A program made the position numbers and the translations under genes. A DNA stretch of 64,000 nt from Ktedonobacterales bacterium (lineage in GTDB: Bacteria > Chloroflexota > Ktedonobacteria > Ktedonobacterales > DATBGS01): assembly GCA_036557285.1 (NCBI GenBank), contig DATBHW010000029.1, forward strand, positions 1-64,000, read 5' to 3'. Positions 1-8,661 of the stretch are shown here, piece by piece. The stretch's first letter is position 1; each line of letters starts with the position of its first letter. The notes under the pieces were generated by a model, which did not search any database, was not told where the DNA came from, and saw only the letters and a program-made list of their open reading frames with translations.

Positions 1-1
1 C

Positions 2-139
2 ATCGCGGCCAATCGGGCGTATGCCTCGTTGGAGGAAGAAGCCGAGCGAGCTGTAGCTTGGCTCGACGGCCTCACCAATGACGAGCGGTTGCGCCGCTGT
101 GGTCTGAAGTCCTCTAAATTTCAATGGCTATCTACTTAG
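2..139 (+). CDS. C-terminal fragment of a transposase-like protein (runs off left edge)
   Basis: An open frame enters from the left edge and ends at the TAG at 137-139, giving 45 residues. The fragment is rich in Glu and Arg, with the segment AERAVAWLDGL followed by ERLRRCGLKSSKFQWLST. This resembles the C-terminal tail of DDE transposases of the IS630 type, which end in a helical segment and a short aromatic stretch. The catalytic core is outside the window, so the assignment rests on tail resemblance only. A 15-bp inverted repeat lies 23 bp downstream and could be an element end or a terminator. An unrelated small helical protein is possible. Confidence 0.4.
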   Translation: MAANRAYASLEEEAERAVAWLDGLTNDERLRRCGLKSSKFQWLST

Positions 140-161
140 GAGTCGGCAGCGGCACAGCGCC

Positions 162-215
162 AGCGCATCTCTCGAATGGCAGCCAGGCAGCAGAGTGAAG
201 TTCGAGAGATGCGCT
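162..215. repeat. 15-bp perfect inverted repeat downstream of the transposase tail
   Basis: Bases 162-176 (AGCGCATCTCTCGAA) are the exact reverse complement of 201-215, with a 24-nt loop. There is no T tract on either side, so this is not a classical intrinsic terminator. Its position just after the transposase stop makes an insertion-sequence end or a transcript-stabilising hairpin the likeliest roles. Confidence 0.55.
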
Positions 216-1020
216 CCATCCTGGCTGGCATAGCTCTCTATCCGATAGAAATGACCCATCGTGGCGTCTTCGGCTTTGTGATTCCCAAAAGTGGACGCCG
301 CTTCTCTTCACGACCCCTGGCGAGAAAGAACGCTTTCACTCCAGCTCCTCCACCACGTTCCAGAAGCCAAACTTTCCATATCCATGTGAACATTTGCAGA
401 AAAGAGCGTATCTCTTTTGCAACGAGCCTCTCTGGCTTCGAGTAGTTCGTTTTTCTACCAGGCTCAGACTCGTATTCTGTCGTATCTCAGGGTTCCCTTC
501 GTAATTTGACCGAGAGACGAACATCAAGCAAGGCAAGGAAGGGGGTGGTCTTTCGCAAAGAGCGGCGTCAGCACAAAGAACAGCCAGCCCAAACCCTGGA
601 GAACGCCGTGATCTTGGCGGACCAGCGTTCTTCAGGCTTTTCAGGCCAGCCGCCCTGTTGTGGAGAGTTTGAGGCTCTACCAGTTGGTATCATAGCATAG
701 GTGTCTTCTCTGCTCAATTCCCCAAGGTTCCGCGGAAAAGAGAGGCCACACTGCCAGGCGACACGTCTTACCGACCAGCGCCGCCTGACTCTCCCCGCCA
801 GAGTCTGTTCCTTTGTGTCCTTGCTGCAAACACCAGCGTGTAGCGCAGCTACAACGGCCCTCAATAAGCGACTGCGCGGAGATTATCACGAAGCACTACC
901 CGGCAATCGAACTCCTTCTGGATACAGCCGCGCGCACATTTTGGGCCTGTTTCCTCAGCGTTTTCCTCGAACTCTCGTCTTGCTGCGAGAGGCAAACCAG
1001 AACAAAAGGACACAAGTTTC
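216..1020. other. About 800 bp without a supportable gene
   Basis: Both strands contain open frames of 60-150 codons here, but their translations are rich in Arg, Ser, Cys and Pro, lack recognisable domains and overlap one another. They read like chance frames. I see no tRNA, repeat array or clear consensus promoter. The stretch holds the upstream region of the solute-binding lipoprotein gene that begins at 1021. Confidence 0.5.
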
Positions 1021-2637
1021 ATGCACAAGAAAACCTTGTTCGCCACTGAGGCGCTCCTCATTTTGGGGCTGCTGAGCCTGCTTCTTACGGCATGTGGCTC
1101 ACCGAGTGGCAGCGCGGCCAAGCAGATCCTCAATATGCCTAATATTGGGACGCAGGACATCAAAACGATGGACCCCGCCACAGTGACCGACCTGAACTCT
1201 GCCCAGGCCATTGAGTTAGCTTTTAGTGGGCTGGTGAGTCTGGACCCAAAGACCCTGCAAGTCATCCCGGACATTGCCACGAGTTGGGACGTTTCCAATG
1301 GCGGCAAAACCTACACCTTCCACCTGCAAAGCGGCGTCAAGTTCTCTAATGGCGATGCGGTGGATGCCGACACCTTTGCCTACAGCATTGACCGCGCGCT
1401 GGACCCGGCCACCAAGTCGAACATCGCTACCCTCTACCTGGGTCATATCATTGGCGCCAATGATCGCAACGCTGGCAAAATCCCAACGATCATTGGCAAC
1501 GGCGTCAAGGCCGTTGACCCACTGACACTCCAGATCAATCTGGATTCCCCCATCGGCTTTTTCCTGCAAACCATGACCTACCCCACTTCCTGGGCCGTGG
1601 ACAAGAACGTCGTCCAGCAGTATGGCGCAAACTGGTGGGAGGACCATGCAGTCGGTACCGGACCCTTCATCCTCCAGAAATGGCAGCACAAGATCCAACT
1701 GACCTTCGTGCAGAACCCCAACTGGTACGGCAAGAAGCTCACGCTGACCGAAGTTGATATGCCGATGATCGCCGACACCGACACAGCCTTCAAGCGCTTC
1801 CAGGCCAAACAGGCTGATGTTGATAACGGCGTGGACTCGGCAAACTATCCCATAGCCAAGGCGCTGGGTTCCAGCCAGTTCTTCGAAGGCCCGGCTTTGT
1901 CCATCGGCTACCTCTCCCCGAACAGCGCCGTTGCCCCCTTCGATAATCTGACGGTGCGCCAGGCGTTCGCCGAAGCAGTAGACCGTGACACTATCGCCAA
2001 TCAGTTGCTCAGAGGATTTGTTCTCCCCTCCGATCATATCGTGCCGCAAGGCATGCCGGGGTACAATGCGAATCTGAAGGGCTTGTCCTTCGATCCCAAG
2101 GACGCCAAGGACAAGCTGACCTCGGTCTATCCTGATGTAAGCAAGATGCCAGCAGTCACGTTGGAGTATCCCAAGGTGGCGGATAATGATAAGGTGGCGG
2201 CGAAACTCCAGCAGGACTTCCAGACCTACCTGGGGGTGCATATCAACCTGAATGCGGTGGATTTCGAACAACTCATCCCCGATGTCTACACCAACAAGGT
2301 GCAGTTCTACTTCCTCGGCTGGATCGCCGACTATCCCGACCCCCAGGACTGGACCTCGTTACAGTTTGTCAAGGGATCGCCCAACAACACGATGAACTTC
2401 GAGAATCCACAGGTCGATCAACTCGTCGCGCAGGCCGATGTGGAGCAGGATCAGGCAATGCGTATATCGCTCTACAACCAGGCGGAAGAGTTGGCCGTCG
2501 ATGGGGTGGCCTGGATTCCCATCAGCCAGGGCAAGAACGTCTACACGTTCCAGACCTATGTGAAGGGCTTTGTTCAGGATGCAGGTGGACTGACTCCCGA
2601 CAACGTCTGGCCGAATATCTCTATTGCAGCCCATTGA
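1021..2637 (+). CDS. ABC transporter substrate-binding lipoprotein, family 5 (peptide/dipeptide type)
   Basis: This 538-residue protein has a short charged N-terminus, a hydrophobic segment and a lipobox (LLTAC, Cys about residue 25), so it should be exported and lipid-anchored. The mature part has the layout of SBP_bac_5 proteins such as OppA and DppA: 'TMDPATVTDLNSAQAIELAFSG' style opening, the AVGTGPFILQKW segment, and the FDNLTVRQAFAEAVDR segment that matches the family's conserved helix. The length fits the family. No permease or ATPase genes lie beside it, so it is an orphan binding protein and its ligand (oligopeptide, dipeptide, nickel or sugar) cannot be read from sequence. A strong hairpin follows the stop. 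Confidence 0.9.
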   Translation: MHKKTLFATEALLILGLLSLLLTACGSPSGSAAKQILNMPNIGTQDIKTMDPATVTDLNSAQAIELAFSGLVSLDPKTLQVIPDIATSWDVSNGGKTYTFHLQSGVKFSNGDAVDADTFAYSIDRALDPATKSNIATLYLGHIIGANDRNAGKIPTIIGNGVKAVDPLTLQINLDSPIGFFLQTMTYPTSWAVDKNVVQQYGANWWEDHAVGTGPFILQKWQHKIQLTFVQNPNWYGKKLTLTEVDMPMIADTDTAFKRFQAKQADVDNGVDSANYPIAKALGSSQFFEGPALSIGYLSPNSAVAPFDNLTVRQAFAEAVDRDTIANQLLRGFVLPSDHIVPQGMPGYNANLKGLSFDPKDAKDKLTSVYPDVSKMPAVTLEYPKVADNDKVAAKLQQDFQTYLGVHINLNAVDFEQLIPDVYTNKVQFYFLGWIADYPDPQDWTSLQFVKGSPNNTMNFENPQVDQLVAQADVEQDQAMRISLYNQAEELAVDGVAWIPISQGKNVYTFQTYVKGFVQDAGGLTPDNVWPNISIAAH

Positions 2638-2686
2638 TGCGCGATCTGAGGGCTAAGCCCTCAGCCGTAGCGATCACCCTCCTGCT

Positions 2687-2724
2687 GTTGGGCGCTGAGG
2701 AGATTCTACTCCTCAGCGCCCAAC
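2687..2724 (+). terminator. 16-bp hairpin after the solute-binding protein gene
   Basis: Bases 2687-2702 (GTTGGGCGCTGAGGAG) pair perfectly with 2709-2724 across a 6-nt loop. No T tract follows, so it may act as an RNA 3' end stabiliser or a factor-dependent terminator. Confidence 0.6.
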
Positions 2725-2852
2725 GCTACAGATGTAAAAGCCACTTTCCTCTTTCTTGCCTCTATCACCTCTCCTGCTGGGCATAATATAATCACTTGCA
2801 CACCTGCCTGTCATTCGCGCCGCTCGCAATATTTTTTTGGAAGGAGAACACT

Positions 2853-3695
2853 ATGTCAGATTCCCTGGAAATGGGTGGTCAATCCCGGTGGATTGATTTA
2901 CCTGGCGGGCGCTTTCACTATCTTAGTTGGGGGGCAGCGCGGACAGCTCGGCCCAGCGCGCTGCTGCTGCATGGCATTACCAGTGACGCCCAGAGTTGGG
3001 TGCGCGTTGGGCCAGCACTGGCAGACCGCTATCGGGTCTACGCGCTGGATATGCGCGGTCATGGGCAGAGTATCAAACCGGCGCCAGGAGCCTATAGCTT
3101 GCGCCACACCGCCGACGACGCGGCAGCGTTTATCGAGGCGCTGAACCTGGATCATCCAGCGGTGATCGGCCATTCCTGGGGTGGAGCGACGGCGATTGTG
3201 CTGGCTAGTGGAGCGTGGTCCCAAAAGCCCATTCCTCTTCTCTCACAGGTGATTCTGGAAGACCCGGCTCATAGTTTTGGTCGGGGTGATCTCGAAGAGC
3301 GTATCGCTAATTATACCAGAGACATCGGGCGACCCGCCCAGGAACTGCGTGTCGAGATTGCCGCCGATAACCCTGGCTGGACCGAGGCCGATATTGAGGG
3401 CAAGATTGACGCGCTGCAACACGTAACCCGCGAGGCAGTGGTCAGCGTCTTCTCTGAAGCTGACCAGTCGAATGAACTGCTGCCACTGCTCGCCAGGATC
3501 AAAACGCCAACCCTCGTGATCCGAGCCGATGCGGCCCTGGGAACGACGCTGGACGACGCTGACTGGGAGCAGACGAAACACTATCTGCCCGCCCACAGCC
3601 GCGCGGTCGAGATCGCAGGAGCCACACACAATGTCCACCGCAGCAGCTTCTCGCCCTTCATGCAGGCCGTCAACGATTTCCTGAACGAATCGTAA
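2853..3695 (+). CDS. Alpha/beta-hydrolase
   Basis: The ATG at 2853 is preferred over one at 2796 because AAGGAG lies at 2841-2846 and homologues begin close to this point; this gives 280 residues. The fold is recognisable from LLLHGITSD (oxyanion loop), LDMRGHGQS, and the nucleophile elbow GHSWGG with the catalytic Ser. A late His in GATHNVHRSSF supplies the third member of the triad, and an Asp in the VIRADAAL region is a candidate acid. The family covers esterases, epoxide hydrolases and dienelactone-type enzymes; the substrate is not evident. The next gene converges on it, and nothing links it functionally to its neighbours. Confidence 0.88.
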   Translation: MSDSLEMGGQSRWIDLPGGRFHYLSWGAARTARPSALLLHGITSDAQSWVRVGPALADRYRVYALDMRGHGQSIKPAPGAYSLRHTADDAAAFIEALNLDHPAVIGHSWGGATAIVLASGAWSQKPIPLLSQVILEDPAHSFGRGDLEERIANYTRDIGRPAQELRVEIAADNPGWTEADIEGKIDALQHVTREAVVSVFSEADQSNELLPLLARIKTPTLVIRADAALGTTLDDADWEQTKHYLPAHSRAVEIAGATHNVHRSSFSPFMQAVNDFLNES

Positions 3696-3751
3696 AAAGG
3701 CGCGAATGCTGCGCAACGATAGGGAGCGCCGCGATACATGACCACGCCAGG

Positions 3752-4564
3752 CTAAGCAGGGCGAGAGAGTTCCTCGAAATACTGAAGCAGTTGGCGTTTC
3801 ATGTCAGACGCATTCGTGGATTGTATCAACAGAACAGGTTCACCAGGCGTCTTTTGTGTGGCGCGCCAGGCAGAACCCGCGCCTTGCAGCACAAAAATGC
3901 TGCGCGCATCTCGAATCGCCTCTGGCCCGCAGCGCAGCACCGCAACCGAGCCGACGAAAGTTGGGTGGGCCAGCGCCTGATAGAGCGGCGCCGCATCGGC
4001 TGCGCGTACCCCATGCCGGGCGAGGAAGGCTTCGGCGCGCTCGCGCGGCTGATGCTGCGCGAGTTCTCTTACCGCGCGGAAGTCATCTTCGCTCATCTCC
4101 ACCGCCGCGTTAGTCTGCGGCGTTTCCTCCAACTCCAGGATATAGCGCTCTCGCTCGATCATGGTTGGAATGTCTGGTAACACGGCAAGCCGATGCGCCT
4201 GCTCATGAGGATACGAGTGTTCCACCGCCAAGTCGTGAGCCGTGTAGTGGAGAAAGAGCTGTGGCCCGACGCCGGTCACATTCCGAACGAGGATAACAGC
4301 TACTTCGGGATAGGCTACGACCCTGGCAAGATTCTCGAAGGCAGGAGCAAGCTGGTACTCTCCCTGTTCCTGGCGCTTCAAAGCGCCTCGCTGCTGCAAC
4401 GCCGCTTCGCCCTGCGCCAGTATCGCGCGGCGTTCCCCCTCGTCTGAGGGGAATAAGGACGCTGGCTCTATGCCAACAACGTGGCGCGCATGGACCGCAT
4501 CAAGCAGCGCAAGAAACTCTGGATGATTCAGGACAAGTTCTCGCATCAACATTGAAGTAGGCAT
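3752..4564 (-). CDS. Uncharacterised protein of the WXG100 neighbourhood
   Basis: I do not recognise the family with confidence. The protein has 270 residues, no signal peptide and no membrane segment. It opens with helix-rich sequence, then has PEVAVILVRNVTG and GPQLFLHYTAHDLAVEHSYP, an alternating strand pattern, followed by an acidic helical middle (MSEDDFRAVRELAQ) and a C-terminal strand-rich part. The size and two-part alpha/beta layout recall EspG-type type VII secretion chaperones, and it sits 94 bp downstream of a WXG100-like gene on the same strand. That chaperone role is inference from context, not from a motif. Confidence 0.6.
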   Translation of the reverse strand: MPTSMLMRELVLNHPEFLALLDAVHARHVVGIEPASLFPSDEGERRAILAQGEAALQQRGALKRQEQGEYQLAPAFENLARVVAYPEVAVILVRNVTGVGPQLFLHYTAHDLAVEHSYPHEQAHRLAVLPDIPTMIERERYILELEETPQTNAAVEMSEDDFRAVRELAQHQPRERAEAFLARHGVRAADAAPLYQALAHPTFVGSVAVLRCGPEAIRDARSIFVLQGAGSAWRATQKTPGEPVLLIQSTNASDMKRQLLQYFEELSRPA

Positions 4565-4658
4565 GGTGTGCAGCGCGCGCTGAGCATCTGTTCCCGCAAG
4601 ACGCGCTACCCCTCCTTTCCTGGCCTGAGCGCATACAGGCTATTGACCACTGGCGCAC

Positions 4659-5543
4659 TCACCACGCTCCACCAAAATCCAGCCCAAGCGTGAAAGGCCC
4701 CAATTTGACCTTCGTATGCTTACCAATCTCAACACCAAGTTCAAGCTTCAGCCCTACACCAGCATTGACACCAACATTCACACCAGCTATATCTGTGCCA
4801 AGATGCCCATCTACCTCCGCCAGATTGACGCCGACCTCGGCCCCAAGTGAATCATCCTCAATACCAGCAAAGCCCGAAGCTGACAAGACCTTCGCATCGC
4901 CCCCATAAGTTAGCCCCAGGTCTTTGGAGCCTAACCTTCCCCTGTCTTCGATGGACGCGGCGGTAGCTTCGCCCCAGATGCCAGCATTCAGATTGCCATC
5001 TTTCTCCATAACCCCCACCCCGACAGCCCCTGTCCCGAATTTAGCTTCTGCCTCATTGTAGAAGCTGCCCTTGTCAGTTTCCGAAATCGGGAGTGTAACC
5101 GCGCTGCCCTCAACCCCCACCCCAACCAGGCTTTTGCTTTTGCCATCTTCGAACTCAGAACCTATTTTGCTAGTGGGCGCAACCCCGCCTATCTTCACGC
5201 GTTTCTCGCCGCTCTCGCCCCCCTCTATCGAGCCAGGACCACCCCCTGCTGGAACTTTGCCTCCACCAGAGGCAATCTCCGCCTCCAGATGGACCGTATC
5301 ACTGACCACCAGCAGCAGCCGCGATTGCGCCGCCTGAAGCAGTTGCGCCACTTCGTTCAACTGCGTGAGCGCTTGTCGTATCGGCGTGCTGACACCGATT
5401 TCGGTGTATTGCAGCGCCGCCTCCAGCGTTGTTAACTGCCATACCAACTGTTCGATGTCGTTGCGCAGTTGCGATTCAATCTTCCCTAAAGCGCCAGCAG
5501 CAGCCCGAACCTCATCTGCGTCTATGGTCAACATTCCCGGCAT
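4659..5543 (-). CDS. WXG100-like N-terminal domain fused to a glycine-rich beta-repeat tail
   Basis: Residues 1-90 form a helical hairpin like ESAT-6/WXG100 proteins: MLTIDADEVRAAAGALGKIE, a central turn (YTEIG, in place of the usual WxG), then a second helix. It clearly resembles the separate 92-residue protein at 5841-6119. Residues about 95-125 are a Gly/Ser-rich linker. From about 130 to 294 the sequence alternates hydrophobic and polar residues with many Gly (GVGVEGSAV, GVNVGVNAGVGLKLELGVEIG, FTLGLDFGGAW), as in amphipathic beta-strand repeats seen in some secreted polymorphic or pore-forming proteins. No nuclease or protease toxin motif is visible. It is probably a type VII secretion substrate. 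The strand-rich tail could insert into or coat a membrane, but that is inference. Confidence 0.75.
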   Translation of the reverse strand: MPGMLTIDADEVRAAAGALGKIESQLRNDIEQLVWQLTTLEAALQYTEIGVSTPIRQALTQLNEVAQLLQAAQSRLLLVVSDTVHLEAEIASGGGKVPAGGGPGSIEGGESGEKRVKIGGVAPTSKIGSEFEDGKSKSLVGVGVEGSAVTLPISETDKGSFYNEAEAKFGTGAVGVGVMEKDGNLNAGIWGEATAASIEDRGRLGSKDLGLTYGGDAKVLSASGFAGIEDDSLGAEVGVNLAEVDGHLGTDIAGVNVGVNAGVGLKLELGVEIGKHTKVKLGPFTLGLDFGGAW

Positions 5544-5729
5544 ACCGGATTCTCCTGCTCTTGGTCTGCGCTTGTGTTTCTGCTATTTGCCGGGGCCATC
5601 TCTTTCGCCCCTGTCGGCAGCAGCTTTCCCATCGTCAAAAGAAGAGCGGCTAGCAATATGGCTCATCGCTTGCCGCAACAAAAAGCGGCACATAACCAGC
5701 GCCGGATAGAGAAGATACCTTAGAGACTC

Positions 5730-5760
5730 ACATGATCTCCAGAGACGTACATGATCTCCA
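5730..5760. repeat. Pair of 12-bp direct repeats, 19-bp period
   Basis: ACATGATCTCCA occurs at 5730-5741 and again at 5749-5760 in the 297-bp space between two WXG100-like genes. Spacing near two helical turns suggests a regulator-binding pair upstream of the minus-strand gene that starts at 5543. No clear -35/-10 pair is seen for that gene. Confidence 0.4.
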
Positions 5761-5840
5761 AGTTGGCGTCATTCCCTGTATCGGGCGCAGGCTATGTGCC
5801 TCTTTGCAGCAGCGTGAGCCAGACCTGGACTACCTGGTCT

Positions 5841-6119
5841 TTAGCTCGACTGGATGGCCGACTCGGTCTGGCGAGCGTCGGTGACGACTTGAACAAGACG
5901 CTGCTGAGCATCCTTCAGCAAGTTCTCGATATTGGTGAGTTGCTGCTGAGCCTGCTGCAACTGATCCTCCGCACCCACCTGTGTCCAGTGTACAGCCGCC
6001 TGAAGGGCCGAGTATTGCCCCCTGAGCTGCGAGTTTGCGCTCTCGATAGACTGTACGAGGGACGCGAGCTGATTCGCAACGCTCTGCACTTGATCAGCAT
6101 CAATTTGCAGGATTGCCAT
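5841..6119 (-). CDS. WXG100-like (ESAT-6 family) small secreted protein
   Basis: The 92-residue length and two-helix layout match the WXG100 family: an N-terminal helix (ADQVQSVANQLASLVQSIES), a turn with a conserved Trp (HWTQVG), then a long second helix. The canonical WxG is not exact, since Gly is replaced within the turn (W-T-Q-V-G), as it is in the larger paralogue at 4659-5543 (YTEIG). WXG100 proteins are exported as helical-hairpin dimers by EccC/EssC ATPases, and such an ATPase is encoded at 13340-17443. A near-consensus promoter lies 95 bp upstream. The protein may itself be a partner for the tail-bearing paralogue. Confidence 0.85.
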   Translation of the reverse strand: MAILQIDADQVQSVANQLASLVQSIESANSQLRGQYSALQAAVHWTQVGAEDQLQQAQQQLTNIENLLKDAQQRLVQVVTDARQTESAIQSS

Positions 6120-6213
6120 TCCGAAAACCTCCTTGCGAATCCTGGGTTAAAGAATAGGTAACAAACAGTGGGTAAAATCGAGAAAGAAGCCTCGCGCTTC
6201 TTCTGCATTGAAG

Positions 6214-6242
6214 AGTATAACATTGCCTGCTGAAGAATACAA
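6214..6242 (-). promoter_or_regulatory. Promoter for the WXG100-like gene
   Basis: Read on the minus strand, TTGTAT (6237-6242), a 17-bp spacer and TATACT (6214-6219) form a good sigma-70-type promoter, about 95 bp upstream of the start codon at 6119. It directly abuts the stop of the preceding HAMP gene. Confidence 0.65.
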
Positions 6243-6246
6243 GAGC

Positions 6247-7440
6247 TTAGTGGTACAAAGTTTCTTGTTGGTGATGGAAATGAGCAATGGCAGCATTACA
6301 GATCGTGTCCAGCACTTTGAGAGGATCCCCCACCTCTGCCAGTTGCGCCCGCACATCGCTGGTATCTCCCCCGCTCACCTCAGAAAACAGCCGCTCCGCG
6401 CAGGAAACGATCCCCTGATGCTGACGGCTCACCTCAGCCATCAGGCTATCAATGGCAGCAAGCATATCATTGACATCTGATGAGATGGCGGCAATCTCGT
6501 CATGGCCGATCACTTCAAGACGTGCCTCTCTTTCATCGGCTAGGCCAGCCTGGGTCACTTGCCGTAATCGCTGAAGCGGGCCAAGCAGCGAAATCGTGAC
6601 CAGCAAGCCAGCAATCAGGATGGCCGCCAGAGCAGCAGAGGCAGCCAGAAGAGTTCTTACCCGTTGATCATGGCCTTCTTGCAAACGCGCGGCGCTCTGG
6701 ACAGAGAGGCCCAGGCCGCGCTCAAATTGGATGAGGCTGGAGATGGCGCTGAGTACATCTGTAGCCATCGGATCGGCCTGGACGCGCGCCAGCGTCTCCG
6801 CTGCGATTACTTTGCCAGCCAGGATGTCTTGCAACACCTCTGTTTGTGCCGCAGCATACCTTTGCCATGTCGAGATCAGGCTGATGACCAGTCCATGCTG
6901 CTGCTCAATCGCCGCGCCTTGCCCTAGCTGGTTCAGCCACTCTGCCTGAGCAGGATGCTGAGCGAGCAGGTTTTCGCGTACAAACGCGGCTATTTCCGCC
7001 TCATACTGCCTGGACAGGCTCTTGACAGCTTCTTGATCGCTCAACAGCGTCTGATGGGGCTGGCTCTCAGCCGCATCTTCTACAGCAACATGTGCCTGGG
7101 CGTTATCGGCCTGGAGAAGCAGGAGAGCCGTTGTCAATTGGGCGCTGGCTACGCCCACCTGTTCTTGAAAAAGAGCCGTCTGGCTCACCGCTTGAGAAGA
7201 TTGCAAACCGACGAATCCAGAAGCCAGCACAGCCACCAGCCCGGCGAACAGAAATCCTGTAGCAAGGCGAGCAGCGATAGGGACGCGGCAAAGAAGGCGA
7301 TGGGGGTAACTGAATGATGCTGCTCCTGATTTATGCAGCCACCTGTTTGCACGACGAGCCACGGACAAGAGCCAGGAACGCTGTGGCGAACGCGATGGCG
7401 CAGGTGATGCGCTCACTGGAACAGAGCGACGAGGGCGCAT
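6247..7440 (-). CDS. Membrane sensor with HAMP domain but no recognised output domain
   Basis: The ATG at 7440 is chosen because a longer frame to 7533 would overlap the upstream gene, and GAGG precedes it. It gives 397 residues. After a basic cytoplasmic start come TM1 (GFLFAGLVAVLASGFVG), an extracytoplasmic helical region of roughly 160 residues with many Gln and Glu like four-helix-bundle sensors, TM2 (AALAAILIAGLLVTISLL) and a HAMP segment (GPLQRLRQ...GHDEIAAISSDVNDML). Only about 60 helical residues remain, with no kinase, methyl-accepting, cyclase or GGDEF signature. It may pass a signal to a partner or be a truncated receptor. The PstS-like lipoprotein gene lies 16 bp upstream, suggesting a binding-protein and sensor pair. 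Confidence 0.8.
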   Translation of the reverse strand: MRPRRSVPVSASPAPSRSPQRSWLLSVARRANRWLHKSGAASFSYPHRLLCRVPIAARLATGFLFAGLVAVLASGFVGLQSSQAVSQTALFQEQVGVASAQLTTALLLLQADNAQAHVAVEDAAESQPHQTLLSDQEAVKSLSRQYEAEIAAFVRENLLAQHPAQAEWLNQLGQGAAIEQQHGLVISLISTWQRYAAAQTEVLQDILAGKVIAAETLARVQADPMATDVLSAISSLIQFERGLGLSVQSAARLQEGHDQRVRTLLAASAALAAILIAGLLVTISLLGPLQRLRQVTQAGLADEREARLEVIGHDEIAAISSDVNDMLAAIDSLMAEVSRQHQGIVSCAERLFSEVSGGDTSDVRAQLAEVGDPLKVLDTICNAAIAHFHHQQETLYH

Positions 7441-7456
7441 AGGATGAACCTCGCTT

Positions 7457-8458
7457 TCAGGCTGACGTGGTGAATGCCGCTGGCGACGCCGATATGGGCG
7501 AGCCATCCATCTCAGTGAGGGGAATGTAGCCAAGTTGCTGGATAAGCTGCTCTACCGATGTAGTCTGCATAAAGTGGAGAAACAGCGCCCTGATCCCGCT
7601 ATCCCCTGTGGCCTCCTGCATCCCAGCGGCGCCAGTATCCCGCGTATACAGATGCGCAAAGCTCCAAAAAGCATAGCGGCCTGCCAGAATCTGCTCTGCT
7701 GTGGCTGGTTCTCCATCAATGGCAACCGCGCGCACGCGCGCATTCAGCAGCGGCCCCGGCAAATAGCTGATGCTTCCCGGCGTTCGCGCCACCATATCGC
7801 GCAGTGTTTCCGGGGAATCAGTGGGCAGCGTAGTGCCGACTTCAGTGGCAGCGCCCAACGCCTCCTCACGAAATAAAAACCGTATATCAGAGGTCAGCGG
7901 TGGCATCAGCGCCACAAGCTTCTGATCTGGGCCGCCAAGCTGCTTCCAATTGGTAATCGCCCCGGTTGAAAAGATGCCACGAATCTGTTCCCGTGAGAGC
8001 GAAGGCAGCGACACATCGGGATGAGCAATGATGAAGAAGGGGACAATACAGACAAGCTGGTCAAGCATATGCTCAGCGGAAATGGCGGCAGGGTCCGCAT
8101 AGACGATAGTGGCAGCAATATCAGCCTGCTGGTGAACCAGATCGCTGAGGCCATCAACATTTTCGCTGCTCCGCAGGTCGATCTGCGCCTCCGGGTGCTG
8201 GCGCTCATACAAGGCAGCGGCAGTTCTGACGAGAGGCAGCAGCGCGGGCGAACTGGTGATGAGCAGGTGCGATGAGCCGGGCGTCGCATTCGCGCCGATG
8301 CCGCCTGGGAGTCCGCCGCATCCGGCTACAATGGGCAGAAGCAGGAGAGCAAAGAAGAACCAGGGGAACCGATGTATTACTTGCAAGGCGGCGGGCGATT
8401 TGACACGACTCGCTGGAGAGAGGCATACACTGCCGACCCTGGCTGATGAACTCGTCAC
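7457..8458 (-). CDS. PstS-like periplasmic/extracellular binding lipoprotein
   Basis: This 333-residue protein has a long basic N-terminus, a hydrophobic stretch (FFFALLLLPIVAGC) and a lipobox ending at Cys, so it should be lipid-anchored. The mature region follows the phosphate-binding PBP_like pattern: LLITSSPALLPLVRTAAALYERQHP, then DIAATIVYADPAA, and the typical REQIRGIFSTGAITNWKQLGG segment of PstS proteins. No pstC, pstA or pstB genes are nearby. A strong Shine-Dalgarno (AAGGAGGTG) precedes the ATG. The close downstream HAMP protein suggests ligand sensing rather than transport, which is inference. Confidence 0.85.
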   Translation of the reverse strand: MTSSSARVGSVCLSPASRVKSPAALQVIHRFPWFFFALLLLPIVAGCGGLPGGIGANATPGSSHLLITSSPALLPLVRTAAALYERQHPEAQIDLRSSENVDGLSDLVHQQADIAATIVYADPAAISAEHMLDQLVCIVPFFIIAHPDVSLPSLSREQIRGIFSTGAITNWKQLGGPDQKLVALMPPLTSDIRFLFREEALGAATEVGTTLPTDSPETLRDMVARTPGSISYLPGPLLNARVRAVAIDGEPATAEQILAGRYAFWSFAHLYTRDTGAAGMQEATGDSGIRALFLHFMQTTSVEQLIQQLGYIPLTEMDGSPISASPAAFTTSA

Positions 8459-8534
8459 CGCAAAACACCTCCTTGCGCCCTCTCCAGATGGACGCTGGGG
8501 CGTATCACCATCAATTACCCGGCAGAAGCTGGCA

Positions 8535-8563
8535 TTGATTTACAACGTGGCTGTGTGTATACT
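8535..8563 (+). promoter_or_regulatory. Promoter for the zinc-ribbon membrane protein and downstream genes
   Basis: TTGATT (8535-8540), a 17-bp spacer and TATACT (8558-8563) lie about 100 bp upstream of the ATG at 8662. The interval 8459-8661 is a divergent control region shared with the PstS-like gene. Confidence 0.65.
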
Positions 8564-8661
8564 ACAATACTGCCGCTGAGTTATGTAACTGCTGTCTGGA
8601 ACGTCGTCAGTTTGTCAGTTCGCTGCTGGCCTGCGGACCATCCAGCGAGGTAACTACTTTT

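Noticed and set aside
1216-2271. Minus-strand frame of 351 codons inside the solute-binding gene
   Set aside because: The plus strand encodes a complete family-5 binding protein, and the antisense frame has no recognisable domain.
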